Positions 43,328 to 52,329 of a stretch of DNA of 64,000 bases are shown one piece after another. The position numbers were made by a program, and so were the translations under genes. Where the stretch lies: contig CAZKNR010000239.1 of assembly GCA_964553925.1 (NCBI GenBank), positions 5,259 to 69,258 of the forward strand. Reading direction: 5' to 3'. The stretch's first letter is position 1; every line of letters begins with the position of its first letter. Below the pieces are notes generated by a model, which ran no database searches, was not told the origin of the DNA, and worked only from the letters and a program-made list of their open reading frames with translations. This stretch comes from DAISKN01 sp964553925 (GTDB lineage Bacteria > Acidobacteriota > Vicinamibacteria > Marinacidobacterales > SMYC01).

Positions 43328-43765
43328 TCAACTTGGTCCGAAACGGAGGACGCCACCCGGATAGGCAACCGAAAGTCCGCCTTCCGTCACTTCGAAAGAA
43401 GAGGCGGAGCCGAGAGCTCGAAGGTACTCGCCATCGAGCGAGTCCGGTGGGCAGGCGGCGAGGGTGCAAGCGAGGAGGCCCATCTGGAGGGTTGTTCCCG
43501 TTGCGCGGTAGCTCCCGTTGCAGAAATTGCAGTCGGCGCGGACGTGGGCGTCGTCGTTTTCTCCGAGGTCCAATCGATAGCGCTCGGGGGCGGGAACGGG
43601 GACAGTCTGTCCTCCCGCGAGGTCGAACGCGCGCAGGGACCACGAGCCCACGGGGGTCGCCGGGGCCGGGGTTTCGAGCTCCGTAGTCGACGTCGTCGAC
43701 TCGCAAGCTCCCATTAGCACGAGGAGAACGAGGGTTCCCAGAAAAAACAGCGTTGACATTTTCAT
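43328..43765 (-). CDS. META-domain (HslJ-like) lipoprotein
   Basis: The start at 43765 (MKMSTLFFLGTLVLLVLMGAC) gives a lipobox LMGAC; another ATG lies 8 codons upstream. The 145-residue product has a Ser/Thr-rich linker. A META-type domain follows: GSWSLRAFDLAGGQTVPVP, RYRLDLGENDDAHVRADCNFCNGSY, LACTLAACPPDS and LRALGSASSFEVTEGGL. META proteins are found at the envelope and have been linked to motility and resistance to novobiocin (HslJ); the role here is unknown. Four cysteines after the lipid Cys suggest disulfides. Confidence 0.85.
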   Translation of the reverse strand: MKMSTLFFLGTLVLLVLMGACESTTSTTELETPAPATPVGSWSLRAFDLAGGQTVPVPAPERYRLDLGENDDAHVRADCNFCNGSYRATGTTLQMGLLACTLAACPPDSLDGEYLRALGSASSFEVTEGGLSVAYPGGVLRFGPS

Positions 43766-43907
43766 CGGCTCGAGCACCTTTCGTTTCATACCTGCGGCTG
43801 AACAATCTGCAAGACCTTGCAAGACCCTTGCCCATTACCCGGGAAAGATTGGCTGGTGCCCAAGGCCACCTATGACACGTGGCTCGTCGGTCTGAGGCGT
43901 AGCTTCG

Positions 43908-44501
43908 TTAGAATCTGGCGCCGATGGCGAAGCTCAGCTTGTTCAGGGAGAGCTCTTCGTCGGTCATGATGTCGAAGAACTTGAACGCGATTTCGACCAG
44001 GAAGCGATCCCCGATGTTCCCCCTCAATCCGCCGCCGAGGACGAAGGTGAGGGCGGTCTCATCGAGCTCTCCGGGAGCGAATACTTGATCCGTCAAGTCC
44101 TGGCCGTTCAGGGTGAAGACGACCTCGGGGGACACCTTCGACGCCCCGAGCTCCACCTGAGCGAACGGGGAGATTCCGGCGCCGGGGAACGTCCATCGAA
44201 GCCCGCCGCCGTAGTACACGCTCGGAACTTCCGCGGTGACGTTCACGCCCGGTAAAGCCGCGAGTTGGTTCAGGAACAGGGCGTAGCGGCCGGTGAGCAC
44301 GTCGTTCAGGCTCTCGATGCCTCCCACGATGGAGACGCCGCCGCCGAGGCCGGCGCCGAATTGGGCTCCATAGAGGGAGCCGTTTTCTTCGCCGAAAGTC
44401 CAGCCGATGACGAATGCGGCGTGCCCTCGTTCCTGGGCGTTTACAAAGGCGGGAATCGAGAGCAGCGAGCACAACACCAGCGACCGAAAACTTCCGCTCA
44501 T
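43908..44501 (-). CDS. Outer-membrane beta-barrel protein
   Basis: The ATG at 44501 follows GGAGGT. The 197-residue protein has a signal peptide (SLVLCSLLSIPAFVNAQ). Amphipathic strands alternate throughout (AAFVIGWTFGEENGSLYGAQFGAGLGGGVSIVGG; FLVEIAFKFFDIM), and it ends in Phe (KLSFAIGARF), a BAM-recognition C-terminus. It resembles OmpA-type eight-stranded barrels. No transport substrate can be inferred. Confidence 0.85.
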   Translation of the reverse strand: MSGSFRSLVLCSLLSIPAFVNAQERGHAAFVIGWTFGEENGSLYGAQFGAGLGGGVSIVGGIESLNDVLTGRYALFLNQLAALPGVNVTAEVPSVYYGGGLRWTFPGAGISPFAQVELGASKVSPEVVFTLNGQDLTDQVFAPGELDETALTFVLGGGLRGNIGDRFLVEIAFKFFDIMTDEELSLNKLSFAIGARF

Positions 44502-44649
44502 CGAGAAGACCTCCTTGACGCCATTATTCTTACCAGGCCCAAGGTAGTTGCGCCAGTATCAACCACGACGATCTCTACCGCGTGATCCAGATGGCGGCCT
44601 CCTCTGCCTCTACCGGGGAGCGCGTTTGCTCCACGGGCGGTCCACGGGC

Positions 44650-45537
44650 TCAGCGAATCTGATAGGAGACGAGGAACCGGAAGTTGAAGAGGCCGTCGTT
44701 CGCGGACGTGGTGCTCGGCGGCCTGACGACGGAGAGCCAGGAGTAGAAGAGCTCACCGGTGAGGCGCCATTTGTCGGATGCGGCGTACGTGGCCCCGCCG
44801 GTGAGGGAGACGGTAGCGCCGTCGGTGAGCTTGAGCGTGCGGTCGTGGACGTCGGAGTGCATCGCGTCGACCTGAAACTCGAGGTCGAGATAGTTGAACG
44901 CGATCCCCACGTAGGGCCGAAAGGGGCTCGCGGAGACGTAACCTGTGGTGATCTCCGCTCCGAACGCGCGCTGGCCGAGAACGTCGTTCGAGGGGGCAAC
45001 GCAGTCGTAGGGATTGGGTCCTTCGACATCTTCGCGGGTGCAGGTGATGTCGCCCTCGATTGCGCCGAACTGACCGTAGCCTCGAAGTCCGACTTTCCAG
45101 GTTTCACCCACGTCGAAGGGGCGAGAGGCGGCGACGGCGAACATATGGGGCTTGGTCCCGTCGACCTCGATGGGCGGAAGGTAGGCGAGCTCTAGCGACG
45201 TGCGCTCGGAGAGACCGATCCTGCCGCGGATCCGGCCGAAGAACGAGGTGCGGTTGAGGTCCTCGACCTTGACCCCGCCGAATCCCACGCGGCGCTGCTC
45301 TTCGCTGAGCTGGGGCACGAAGCCGCCCTCGAACCCGAGATCGATCTTGCCCACTCCCCTAGCCTCGGGGACTCCCATTCCCGTGAGAATCGCGAGAGAC
45401 GCGAAGTACTTCATCGCCCAGGACTCCGGTGCGTCGAACTCGAGCTCTTCCGTAGCTTCGATCACTGGCTGCGCGAAGGCGCGGTCCGAAAACAGCGCCA
45501 GCGCGATCGCGAGGACGGAGGCGAGCTTCTTTATCAT
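44650..45537 (-). CDS. Outer-membrane barrel protein, tandem copy 1
   Basis: The 295-residue protein has a signal peptide (KKLASVLAIALALFSDRAFAQ). Many amphipathic beta-strands follow (GKIDLGFEGGFVPQL; RIRGRIGLSERTSLELAYLPP; VGLRGYGQFGAIEGDIT; PYVGIAFNYLDLEFQVDAM), ending FRFLVSYQIR. It is about 92 percent identical by eye to the protein encoded 70 bp upstream (45607-46494); roughly 24 substitutions are enriched in the signal peptide. Two cysteines (ITCTREDVEGPNPYDC) may form a loop disulfide. The function is unknown. Confidence 0.85.
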   Translation of the reverse strand: MIKKLASVLAIALALFSDRAFAQPVIEATEELEFDAPESWAMKYFASLAILTGMGVPEARGVGKIDLGFEGGFVPQLSEEQRRVGFGGVKVEDLNRTSFFGRIRGRIGLSERTSLELAYLPPIEVDGTKPHMFAVAASRPFDVGETWKVGLRGYGQFGAIEGDITCTREDVEGPNPYDCVAPSNDVLGQRAFGAEITTGYVSASPFRPYVGIAFNYLDLEFQVDAMHSDVHDRTLKLTDGATVSLTGGATYAASDKWRLTGELFYSWLSVVRPPSTTSANDGLFNFRFLVSYQIR

Positions 45538-45606
45538 CGCGACATTCTAGGAGCCAGGACTCGGCGCAACTGTGAAGCCGCTCACAGGAGCTGAGCTCTT
45601 CCCGCT

Positions 45607-46494
45607 TCAGCGAATCTGATAGGAAACGAGGAACCGGAAGTTGAAGAGGCCGTCGTTCGCGGACGTGGTGCTGGGCGGTCTGACGACGGAAAGCCAGGAG
45701 TAGAAGAGCTCGCCCGTGAAGCGCCATTTCTCTGAAGCGGCGTACGTGGCGCCGCCGGTGAGGGAGACGGTAGCGCCGTCGGTGAGCTGGAGCGTGCGGT
45801 CGTGGACGCCGGAGTGCATCGCGTCGACCTGAAACTCGAGGTCGAGATAGTTGAACGCGATCCCCACGTAGGGCCGAAGGGGGCTCGCGGAGACGTAACC
45901 CGTGGTGATCTCCGCTCCGAACATGCGCTGGCCGAGATCGTCGTTCGAGGGGGCAACGCAGTCGTAGGGATTGGGGCCTTCGAGATCCTCGCTGCTGCAG
46001 GTGATGTCGCCCTCGATTGCGCCGAACTGACCATAGCCTCGGAGTCCGACCTTCCAGGTTTCACCCACGTCGAAGGGGCGAGAGACGGCGACGGCGAACA
46101 TATGGGGCTTGGTGCCGTCGACCTCGATCGGCGGAAGATAGGCAAGCTCGAGCGACGTGCTCTCGGAGAGGCCGATCCTGCCGCGGATTCGGCCGAAGAA
46201 CGGGGTGCGGTTCAAGTCCTCGACCTTGACCCCGCCGAATCCCACGCGGCGCTGCTCTTCGCTGAGCTGGGGCACGATGCCGCCCTCGAACCCGAGATCG
46301 ATCTTGCCCACTCCCCTGGCCTCGGGGACTCCCATTCCCGTGAGAATCGCGAGAGAGGCGTAGTACTTCATCGCCCAGGACTCGGGCGCGTCGAAAGCGA
46401 GCTCTTCCGTGGCTTCGATGAGTGGTTGTGCGCACAGGCTCTCGGAAAAAAGAGCCAGCGCGAACGCGAGAACTGGGGCGAGCTTCTTCGTCAT
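45607..46494 (-). CDS. Outer-membrane barrel protein, tandem copy 2
   Basis: This is a near-identical paralogue of the 44650-45537 product: 295 residues, the same length, no indels, and the same C-terminus SYQIR. The signal peptide differs (KKLAPVLAFALALFSESLCAQ). The conserved body implies selection on both copies or a very recent duplication. The two genes share strand and spacing and may be co-transcribed. Confidence 0.85.
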   Translation of the reverse strand: MTKKLAPVLAFALALFSESLCAQPLIEATEELAFDAPESWAMKYYASLAILTGMGVPEARGVGKIDLGFEGGIVPQLSEEQRRVGFGGVKVEDLNRTPFFGRIRGRIGLSESTSLELAYLPPIEVDGTKPHMFAVAVSRPFDVGETWKVGLRGYGQFGAIEGDITCSSEDLEGPNPYDCVAPSNDDLGQRMFGAEITTGYVSASPLRPYVGIAFNYLDLEFQVDAMHSGVHDRTLQLTDGATVSLTGGATYAASEKWRFTGELFYSWLSVVRPPSTTSANDGLFNFRFLVSYQIR

Positions 46495-46595
46495 CTGCGC
46501 ATTTTAGCATCGTGGACCGTACGCCACTGTGAAGTTACCCACGTCGCGACGAGGTGAGCTAAGCCGAAGTTCCACTCCGTAGAGGGGACTTCAGG

Positions 46596-47966
46596 CTAAG
46601 AGCGCGGAAGAAGCAGCATCGCGCGAAGCCCCGGCTCGTTGTCTTCCAGCCGAAACTCTCCTCCGTGGCGCGCGGCGACCGCCGAGACCAGGCTCAGGCC
46701 GAGTCCCGCGCCCGGTGTGGTGCGGCTTCGGTCGAGACGATAGAACCGCTCGCGCACTTTCTCCCGCTCCTCCGGAGGAATCCCGGGGCCGTCGTCGGCG
46801 ACGACGATCGCAGCCCCTCGGTCCCCGGCGAGGGAGATTTCGATCCGCCCTCCTCCAGGGGTGTGCTTGATGGCGTTGTCGACGAGGTTCGCGACCGCCT
46901 GGAACAGCATGTCGCGATCTCCCTGGACGACGACCGAGGGGGCGTTGTGGAGCGAGAGCTTCGAGCCCTTCTCCTCGACGAGAGGGCGATAGAGCTCCGC
47001 CACGTCGTCGATGAGAGACGTCAGATCGACGACGGTGAAGGCGCCGCGGCCGCGCTCGCCGGATTCGATCCGGGCGATGCGAAGGAGCGCTCCGAACGTC
47101 GCGAGGAGCCGGTCCGCCTCGTCGATCGCCTCACCGATCTCCTCTTCTTCGGGACGGCTGCGGCGCAGCCGCTCGAGCCGGGTCTTCAAACGGGCGAGCG
47201 GCGTCCGCAGATCGTGGGCGATGCTGTCGGATACCCTTCGGACTCCCTCCACGAGGTTCGAGAGCTCGGCGAGCATGCGGTTGAGCTTTTCCACGAGATC
47301 CTCGATGTCGTCGGAGGCGCCCTCGGCCGGAATTCGCCGTGAGAGATCGCCCGCCATGACTTCGCCGATGACCTCGTCGATTCTGGCGATGCGCCGGATG
47401 CGGCTTCGGCTCACGACCACCGCCCCGAGGAGCGCCAAAGCCAGGATGAGCGCGAGACTGAAGGCCATGGTGCGAAGGAGAAGCGAGCGCACCGATTCGA
47501 GCTCCTGGAGATCGCGTCCCACGAGAAGTCGGAATCCGCCGCGGAGCACGAAAGGCTTCGCCCGCGCGCGGTGCGGAGGCTCGCCCGGCCCGGTGACGAG
47601 CTCGAATTCGAGAAAGCCGCTCTCGTCGGGCTCGGCCGGAGGCCAGCGGTTCAAGTTCCCGACGAGGGCGGCTCCCGAGGCGCCGGTCAGAAGGTAGATC
47701 GAAGAGCCTTGGGGCCTGCGGTCGAGACGCTCGCGAATCGAGGCTGTGAGCCCGTTCAGCCCGTTCAGACTGTCGAGCCCGCCCAGGCGATAGCGCTCGG
47801 CGAGCCCCACGATCTCCGCCTCGATGGTCTCGTCCGCCTGGCGGAGCATGTAGGTGGTCGTGAGCCAATAAACGAACGCCAGGAGGAAGACCGCGGAGAC
47901 GGCGAAGAGAGCGACGTAGCCGAGAGCGAGCCGAAACGCGGAGCTCCGAAGGATCTTTGGGCTCAC
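46596..47966 (-). CDS. Sensor histidine kinase
   Basis: The 456-residue protein has two transmembrane helices (LALGYVALFAVSAVFLLAFVYW; TMAFSLALILALALLGAVVV) flanking a periplasmic sensor of about 120 residues. A HAMP domain follows (RIRRIARIDEVIGEVMAGDLSRRI). The HisKA box is RRVSDSIAHDLRTPLARLKT, and the ATPase domain has VANLVDNAIKHTPGGG (N), VVADDGPGIPPEER (G1) and GAGLGLSLVSAVAARHGG (G2). No response regulator gene is adjacent, so it is an orphan here. It starts with GTG overlapping the stop of the S9 peptidase gene by 4 nt, so its expression is tied to that enzyme. Confidence 0.93.
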   Translation of the reverse strand: MSPKILRSSAFRLALGYVALFAVSAVFLLAFVYWLTTTYMLRQADETIEAEIVGLAERYRLGGLDSLNGLNGLTASIRERLDRRPQGSSIYLLTGASGAALVGNLNRWPPAEPDESGFLEFELVTGPGEPPHRARAKPFVLRGGFRLLVGRDLQELESVRSLLLRTMAFSLALILALALLGAVVVSRSRIRRIARIDEVIGEVMAGDLSRRIPAEGASDDIEDLVEKLNRMLAELSNLVEGVRRVSDSIAHDLRTPLARLKTRLERLRRSRPEEEEIGEAIDEADRLLATFGALLRIARIESGERGRGAFTVVDLTSLIDDVAELYRPLVEEKGSKLSLHNAPSVVVQGDRDMLFQAVANLVDNAIKHTPGGGRIEISLAGDRGAAIVVADDGPGIPPEEREKVRERFYRLDRSRTTPGAGLGLSLVSAVAARHGGEFRLEDNEPGLRAMLLLPRS

Positions 47967-50083
47967 GGTTCGCGAGCGTCGGGAGAGACCTCGCCGAGGA
48001 GAAACGCGAGCTCCATCGCCATGTCCTCGATGGTCCGCGAGACCGGCATCCCGTAGTTCGTCGCGTGACCCGCCTTCGGGTGATACCGCAGGATGACGGG
48101 GCGTCCGGAAGACGAAGCCGCTTGAAGGCGCGCCGTCATTTTCCGTGCCTGGAGCGGAGAGACCCGGGTGTCCTTGTCGCCCGTGGTCAGCATGACCGCC
48201 GGGTAAGCGGTCCCGCCTCTGACCGCCTGGTAGGGCGAGTATTTCCTCAGGAACTCGAACTCTTCGGGCTTCGAAGCGTCGCCGTACTCGAGAAGCGCGG
48301 GGAGGTTGTTGGTCTCGGTGAAGCTATAGAACCGCACCATATCCAGGTCGGGAAAGCCGCAGACGACGGCGCGAAAGAGCTCGGGACGCTGGGTGAACGC
48401 GCTCGCGACCAGAAGGCCACCGTTGCTCACGCCTCGGATCGCGAGCCTCTCGGACCGGGTATAACCGCTCTCGATCAGGAACTCGGCGGCCGAAACGAAA
48501 TCGTCGAAGACGTTCTGCTTGTTGCCGAGCATCCCCGCCCGGTGCCACGTCTCTCCGTACTCGCTTCCTCCCCTGAGGTTCGCCACGGCGTAAAGGCCGC
48601 CCTCTTCCACCCAGGCGGCGGCCATCGGGTCGAAGCGGGGGGTCTGCGCGGCGTTGAATCCGCCGTAGCCGAAGAGGAGCGCCGACGTCTCGCCGCCGGT
48701 CTCGGTTCCGCGGCGATAGAAGAGGTACATCGGGATCTCGGTCCCGTCTTTCGATGGATACCGGACCTGTCGCACCACGACGGAATCAAGGTCCACGTCC
48801 CACGCGCGTTCGTCCCAGGGTTTCCTCTCGCCCGTCTTTAAATCGATCACATACGTCGAAGGCGGAAGGGTGAACGAGGTCAGCGTGAGAAACGCGCGCC
48901 CGGGGCCCGCGCCGCGGAGCTCGGCCGTGTGGTGCTCCGGCACGGGTATCTCACCCGCGGGAGTGCCGTCGAGCTCGTAGATCGCGATCCGCGTCGTCCC
49001 GTGATGGAGGTAGCTCGCGTAAACGTTGCTCTCGAGGATCGCGAAGGCTGCGAGCACGTCCTCGTTCTCGGGAACGAGATCCTTCCAGCGTTCGGGGGCA
49101 GGATTCTCCGGATCGATCCTGACGATGCGGTTATTGGGAGCGTCGAGGTTCGTGCGGACGTAGAGGAGCTTCTCGTCGACTTGAGGGTAGAAGCGGGCGT
49201 CGGCGCCGACAACGATCGGAGTCGCGTCCCCCGTCAGCGTTTTATAGTAGAGATCGCTTCTCGCCCAGCCGTGGTTGACGGCGAACACCAGGGCTTTACC
49301 GTCCGAGAGCTCGAGCGTCTCGATGAAGCTCGTGGGAGCGATTCCGTCGCCGAAGATCTCCTCATCCTTCTCGACGGGCGCTCCGAGACGATGGAAGCGG
49401 ACCCGGGGTCCGGACTGCCGCGAGCGGTGAGTGTAGTAGAAACCCTCTCCGCTCATCGCGAAAAAGACCGAAGCGTAGAGCGCCCGCGGGAGCCGGTCTG
49501 GCAGGTCGACTTTCGCCTCGAGGTCGCGAAGCCTCACTTCGATCTCGTCTTCTCCTCCGTCGCGAAGGCTGTAGAGGAGATACTTCCCGTCGGGGGAGAG
49601 CGATAGGACGTCGACCCGCGTGGTGTGGTCGGAGCTCAGCGGATGAGGGTCGACAACGACCTCGTAGGAGGCCTTCGGATCGATCGGGACAATCGGGACG
49701 GCCGCGCTTTCGGGCGAGGCCGGCCGCCGGTAGATCGCGGGAAGCTCGTCCGAGGAACGTTTGAGGGTGAAGTACTCGAAGTTCCCACTCTTTCTCGGGA
49801 ACCCCGCTTCGGGCTGGCGCAGCATCTCACCGAGGCGCGCTCGCAGACGTGCTCTCCGTTCGGACTCGCCGACGATGCTCTCGGCGTAGGCGTTCTGTTC
49901 CTCGATCCACCGCCGGGTCTCCGCGCTCTCCTGGTCCTCGAGCCAACGGTATGGGTCGGTCAGCTCGGCGCCGTGGAGCGTGTCCCTGACCTCGACCCGT
50001 TTCGTCGAAGGCGGCGGCGATTGAGGCGCGGAACAACCCACGGCGAGGACGAGAGACCCAAGCAACAGCTCCCGCGTCATCAT
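47963..50083 (-). CDS. S9A prolyl oligopeptidase lipoprotein
   Basis: The protein has 706 residues and starts after GGAGGTCG. A lipoprotein signal with lipobox LAVGC anchors it to the envelope. The N-terminal region (TLHGAELTDPYRWLEDQESAETRRWIEEQN) is the S9A signature, followed by a seven-bladed propeller. The hydrolase domain has GGSEYGETWHRAG, nucleophile Ser in IRGVSNGGLLV, Asp in LTTGDKDTRVSPL and His in HPKAGHATNYGMP. It cleaves after proline in short peptides. It is translationally coupled to the histidine kinase gene downstream. Confidence 0.95.
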   Translation of the reverse strand: MMTRELLLGSLVLAVGCSAPQSPPPSTKRVEVRDTLHGAELTDPYRWLEDQESAETRRWIEEQNAYAESIVGESERRARLRARLGEMLRQPEAGFPRKSGNFEYFTLKRSSDELPAIYRRPASPESAAVPIVPIDPKASYEVVVDPHPLSSDHTTRVDVLSLSPDGKYLLYSLRDGGEDEIEVRLRDLEAKVDLPDRLPRALYASVFFAMSGEGFYYTHRSRQSGPRVRFHRLGAPVEKDEEIFGDGIAPTSFIETLELSDGKALVFAVNHGWARSDLYYKTLTGDATPIVVGADARFYPQVDEKLLYVRTNLDAPNNRIVRIDPENPAPERWKDLVPENEDVLAAFAILESNVYASYLHHGTTRIAIYELDGTPAGEIPVPEHHTAELRGAGPGRAFLTLTSFTLPPSTYVIDLKTGERKPWDERAWDVDLDSVVVRQVRYPSKDGTEIPMYLFYRRGTETGGETSALLFGYGGFNAAQTPRFDPMAAAWVEEGGLYAVANLRGGSEYGETWHRAGMLGNKQNVFDDFVSAAEFLIESGYTRSERLAIRGVSNGGLLVASAFTQRPELFRAVVCGFPDLDMVRFYSFTETNNLPALLEYGDASKPEEFEFLRKYSPYQAVRGGTAYPAVMLTTGDKDTRVSPLQARKMTARLQAASSSGRPVILRYHPKAGHATNYGMPVSRTIEDMAMELAFLLGEVSPDAREP

Positions 50084-50142
50084 GCGAGCGACCTCCCATC
50101 GCCCATCCTAGATCGGAGGCGCTCTGGAAACGAAGCGCGATC

Positions 50143-50583
50143 TCAGTTGTTCGCGGCGCCCTGGGAGATCCAGTTGCGGATGTTCGTGAGGTCGATGTTA
50201 TCCAGGGACGAGCCCGTCTGGGGCATTCGATCCCCGACGGACTGCCTTCCTTCGAGCTTGATCACCAGATAGCTTCCGTCCGGGTCTCCGGGGATGACGC
50301 GAAGGACGGGCTCGCTCGTTGCGCGGACGCCGACGAGCGCACCAAAAGACGATCCGGTTCGCAGGTTGAGCCCCGCCATCTGCGCCGTTCCGTGGCAGGA
50401 CGAGCTCGTGCACGAGCGGCGGTTGAAGATCTCCTGGATGGTCGCGGAGAACGACGGATTGGCCTGGATGCTGCGGGTGTCGGTCCCCGAGCCCGAGCTC
50501 GAAGTCGGGCCTTCGCTCCCGCAGGAAGAGAGGCAGGCCGTCAGGACGAGAGAGAATGCGAGACGATGAGAGTGATAACGCAT
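50143..50583 (-). CDS. Haem-binding lipoprotein with CX3CH motif (cytochrome c-like)
   Basis: The 146-residue product has a lipoprotein signal with lipobox LSSC. The haem-binding sequence is CTSSSCHGTAQ, that is C-x3-C-H rather than the common C-x2-C-H. It continues VIPGDPDGSYLVIKLEGRQS and VGDRMPQTGSSLDNIDLTNI, the pattern of planctomycete-type small cytochromes in which a Met (RMP) is the distal ligand. It would carry electrons at the envelope. No oxidoreductase partner is adjacent on this strand; a PQQ-like propeller is encoded divergently. Confidence 0.82.
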   Translation of the reverse strand: MRYHSHRLAFSLVLTACLSSCGSEGPTSSSGSGTDTRSIQANPSFSATIQEIFNRRSCTSSSCHGTAQMAGLNLRTGSSFGALVGVRATSEPVLRVIPGDPDGSYLVIKLEGRQSVGDRMPQTGSSLDNIDLTNIRNWISQGAANN

Positions 50584-50900
50584 TGGAATCCTCAGGCGGA
50601 AACACCGATCCCGGTCTTGCTCATAGGGACATGTTCCCCTCGCGGACGTTCGGGCGCTGTAAACAATCTGTAAAGGATATAAGATTTCCCGAGCCCGGTC
50701 TTCTCGAGTAGAAGGTCTTGAGTCGAATCCGCCGAGCGCGCAGGGGAGGACGCGGTTACAATAATCCCCGATGTACTGCGAACGAGTACATGGTGGTGAG
50801 GCCCCGGGCGCGCTCGACCGTCAAGGGACTCGCCGAGATCGAAAAGGGCTACGTCGACTTTCTGTTCGCCCTCGCGGCAAATGACCTGAGGAGGAAAACC

Positions 50901-52274
50901 ATGCGAGGTTTCATCGCTTGTCTCGCTCTCGCGGTCTCCGCTGGATCGGCCTTCTCCGAGAACTGGCCTCAGTGGCGCGGACCGCGAGGAAACGGCGTCA
51001 GTCTCGAAACCGGGCTTCCGGTGAAGTGGGGCGACGCGGACAACGTCGCCTGGACGGCGCAGCTTTCCGGGCTCAGCGTCTCCACGCCAATCATCTATGG
51101 AGATCGGGTGTTCGTCACCGGGCAAGCGGGACGCGGCGTCCTCCGCGAGGGAAATCATCCAACGTTGATGCGAGGCGAGGAGACGCCCTCCGAGCGGTCC
51201 CTCGGCGAAGGGGCGGCCGCGGCCGAGGGCGCCGTGACGTTTCTCGTCGAAGCGTTCGACCGCGAGAGCGGGCGGCGTGTCTGGGAGTACCAGATCCCGG
51301 CGGAGACGGCGGGTGGCGGCGACCTCCCGCCGGTCCATCGCAAGCACAACCTCGCGAGCCCGAGCCCGGTCACCGACGGCGAGCGGGTGTACGCCTGGTT
51401 CGGGACCGGTCAGCTCGTGGCGCTCGACCTCGAGGGGAAGCTCGTCTGGCAGAAACATCTGGCGAAGGACTACGCTCCCTTCGAGATCCCCTGGGGTCAT
51501 TCGAGCTCCCCCACGGTCTACGAAGACGACCTCCTTCTTCTCTGCGATCACGAGCCCGCGTCCTATCTCGTCGCTCTCGACAAGCGGACGGGCCAGGAGA
51601 AGTGGAAGACCGACCGAGGCAAGGGACTTCGGTCCTACAGCACCCCCACGGTAGTGCGCGGGCCCGGGGGGGACGAGCTGGTGGTCAACTCGAGCGAGAA
51701 GCTCGAGGGCTACGATCCGAAGACCGGGAAGCTCCTCTGGTTCCTGGTCGAGCCCAACCAGTTCCCGATCCCCGTGCCCTCGTTCGCCGACGGCATCATC
51801 TACACGAGCCGCGGCTACCGGAGCGGTCCGTATATGGCCATCCGTCCGGGCGCGCGGGGAGACCTCAAAGGATCCGAGCATCTCCTCTGGCACGTGCCCA
51901 CGGGAGCTCCCTACGTTTCCTCCGTCGTCTACTACCAGGGTGTGGTCTACATGGCGAGCGACTCCGGTGTCGTGCAGGCGGCCGACGCCGCGACCGGCGA
52001 GCGGCTCTTTCAGGGCCGGACCGGCGGCGTTTTCTCGGCGGCGCCGGTCGCGGGAGACGGGAAGATCTACTTCATGAGCGAGACCGGGGAGGCGATCGTC
52101 ATCGCGGCGAAGCGTGAGTTCGAGATTCTCGCGCAGAATCCGATGAAAGCGCGGTTTCTCGCATCCCCCGCGATCTCGGGCGGCCAGATCTTCCTCCGGA
52201 GCGACGATCGCTTGATCGCGATCGGGAAGGCCTCGGAAGCCACCGCGTCGGCACCTTCACTCGAAAACCGCTGA
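50901..52274 (+). CDS. Exported PQQ-like beta-propeller protein
   Basis: The ATG at 50901 follows GAGGAGGAAAA; an open frame further upstream lacks a start signal. The 457-residue protein has a signal peptide (MRGFIACLALAVSAGSAFS) and then ENWPQWRGPRGNGVS, the usual opening of this family. Propeller blades repeat AxDxxTGxxxW-type motifs (EAFDRESGRRVWEYQ; VALDKRTGQEKWKTD; GYDPKTGKLLWFL; AADAATGERLFQ). No quinone-binding disulfide or Asp dyad is evident, so it is more probably a BamB-like or structural propeller than a dehydrogenase. Confidence 0.9.
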   Translation: MRGFIACLALAVSAGSAFSENWPQWRGPRGNGVSLETGLPVKWGDADNVAWTAQLSGLSVSTPIIYGDRVFVTGQAGRGVLREGNHPTLMRGEETPSERSLGEGAAAAEGAVTFLVEAFDRESGRRVWEYQIPAETAGGGDLPPVHRKHNLASPSPVTDGERVYAWFGTGQLVALDLEGKLVWQKHLAKDYAPFEIPWGHSSSPTVYEDDLLLLCDHEPASYLVALDKRTGQEKWKTDRGKGLRSYSTPTVVRGPGGDELVVNSSEKLEGYDPKTGKLLWFLVEPNQFPIPVPSFADGIIYTSRGYRSGPYMAIRPGARGDLKGSEHLLWHVPTGAPYVSSVVYYQGVVYMASDSGVVQAADAATGERLFQGRTGGVFSAAPVAGDGKIYFMSETGEAIVIAAKREFEILAQNPMKARFLASPAISGGQIFLRSDDRLIAIGKASEATASAPSLENR

Positions 52275-52291
52275 ACGAGCCCCGAAATTTC

Positions 52292-52319
52292 TTGACAACC
52301 CGACTGCCGTTGTTACAGT
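52292..52319 (+). promoter_or_regulatory. Predicted sigma-70-type promoter of the APC permease gene
   Basis: TTGACA (52292-52297), a 16-bp spacer and TACAGT (52314-52319) fit a vegetative promoter. The expected start of transcription falls within a few bases of the ATG at 52330, so the mRNA would be nearly leaderless. Confidence 0.6.
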
Positions 52320-52329
52320 GCGGCATTCG

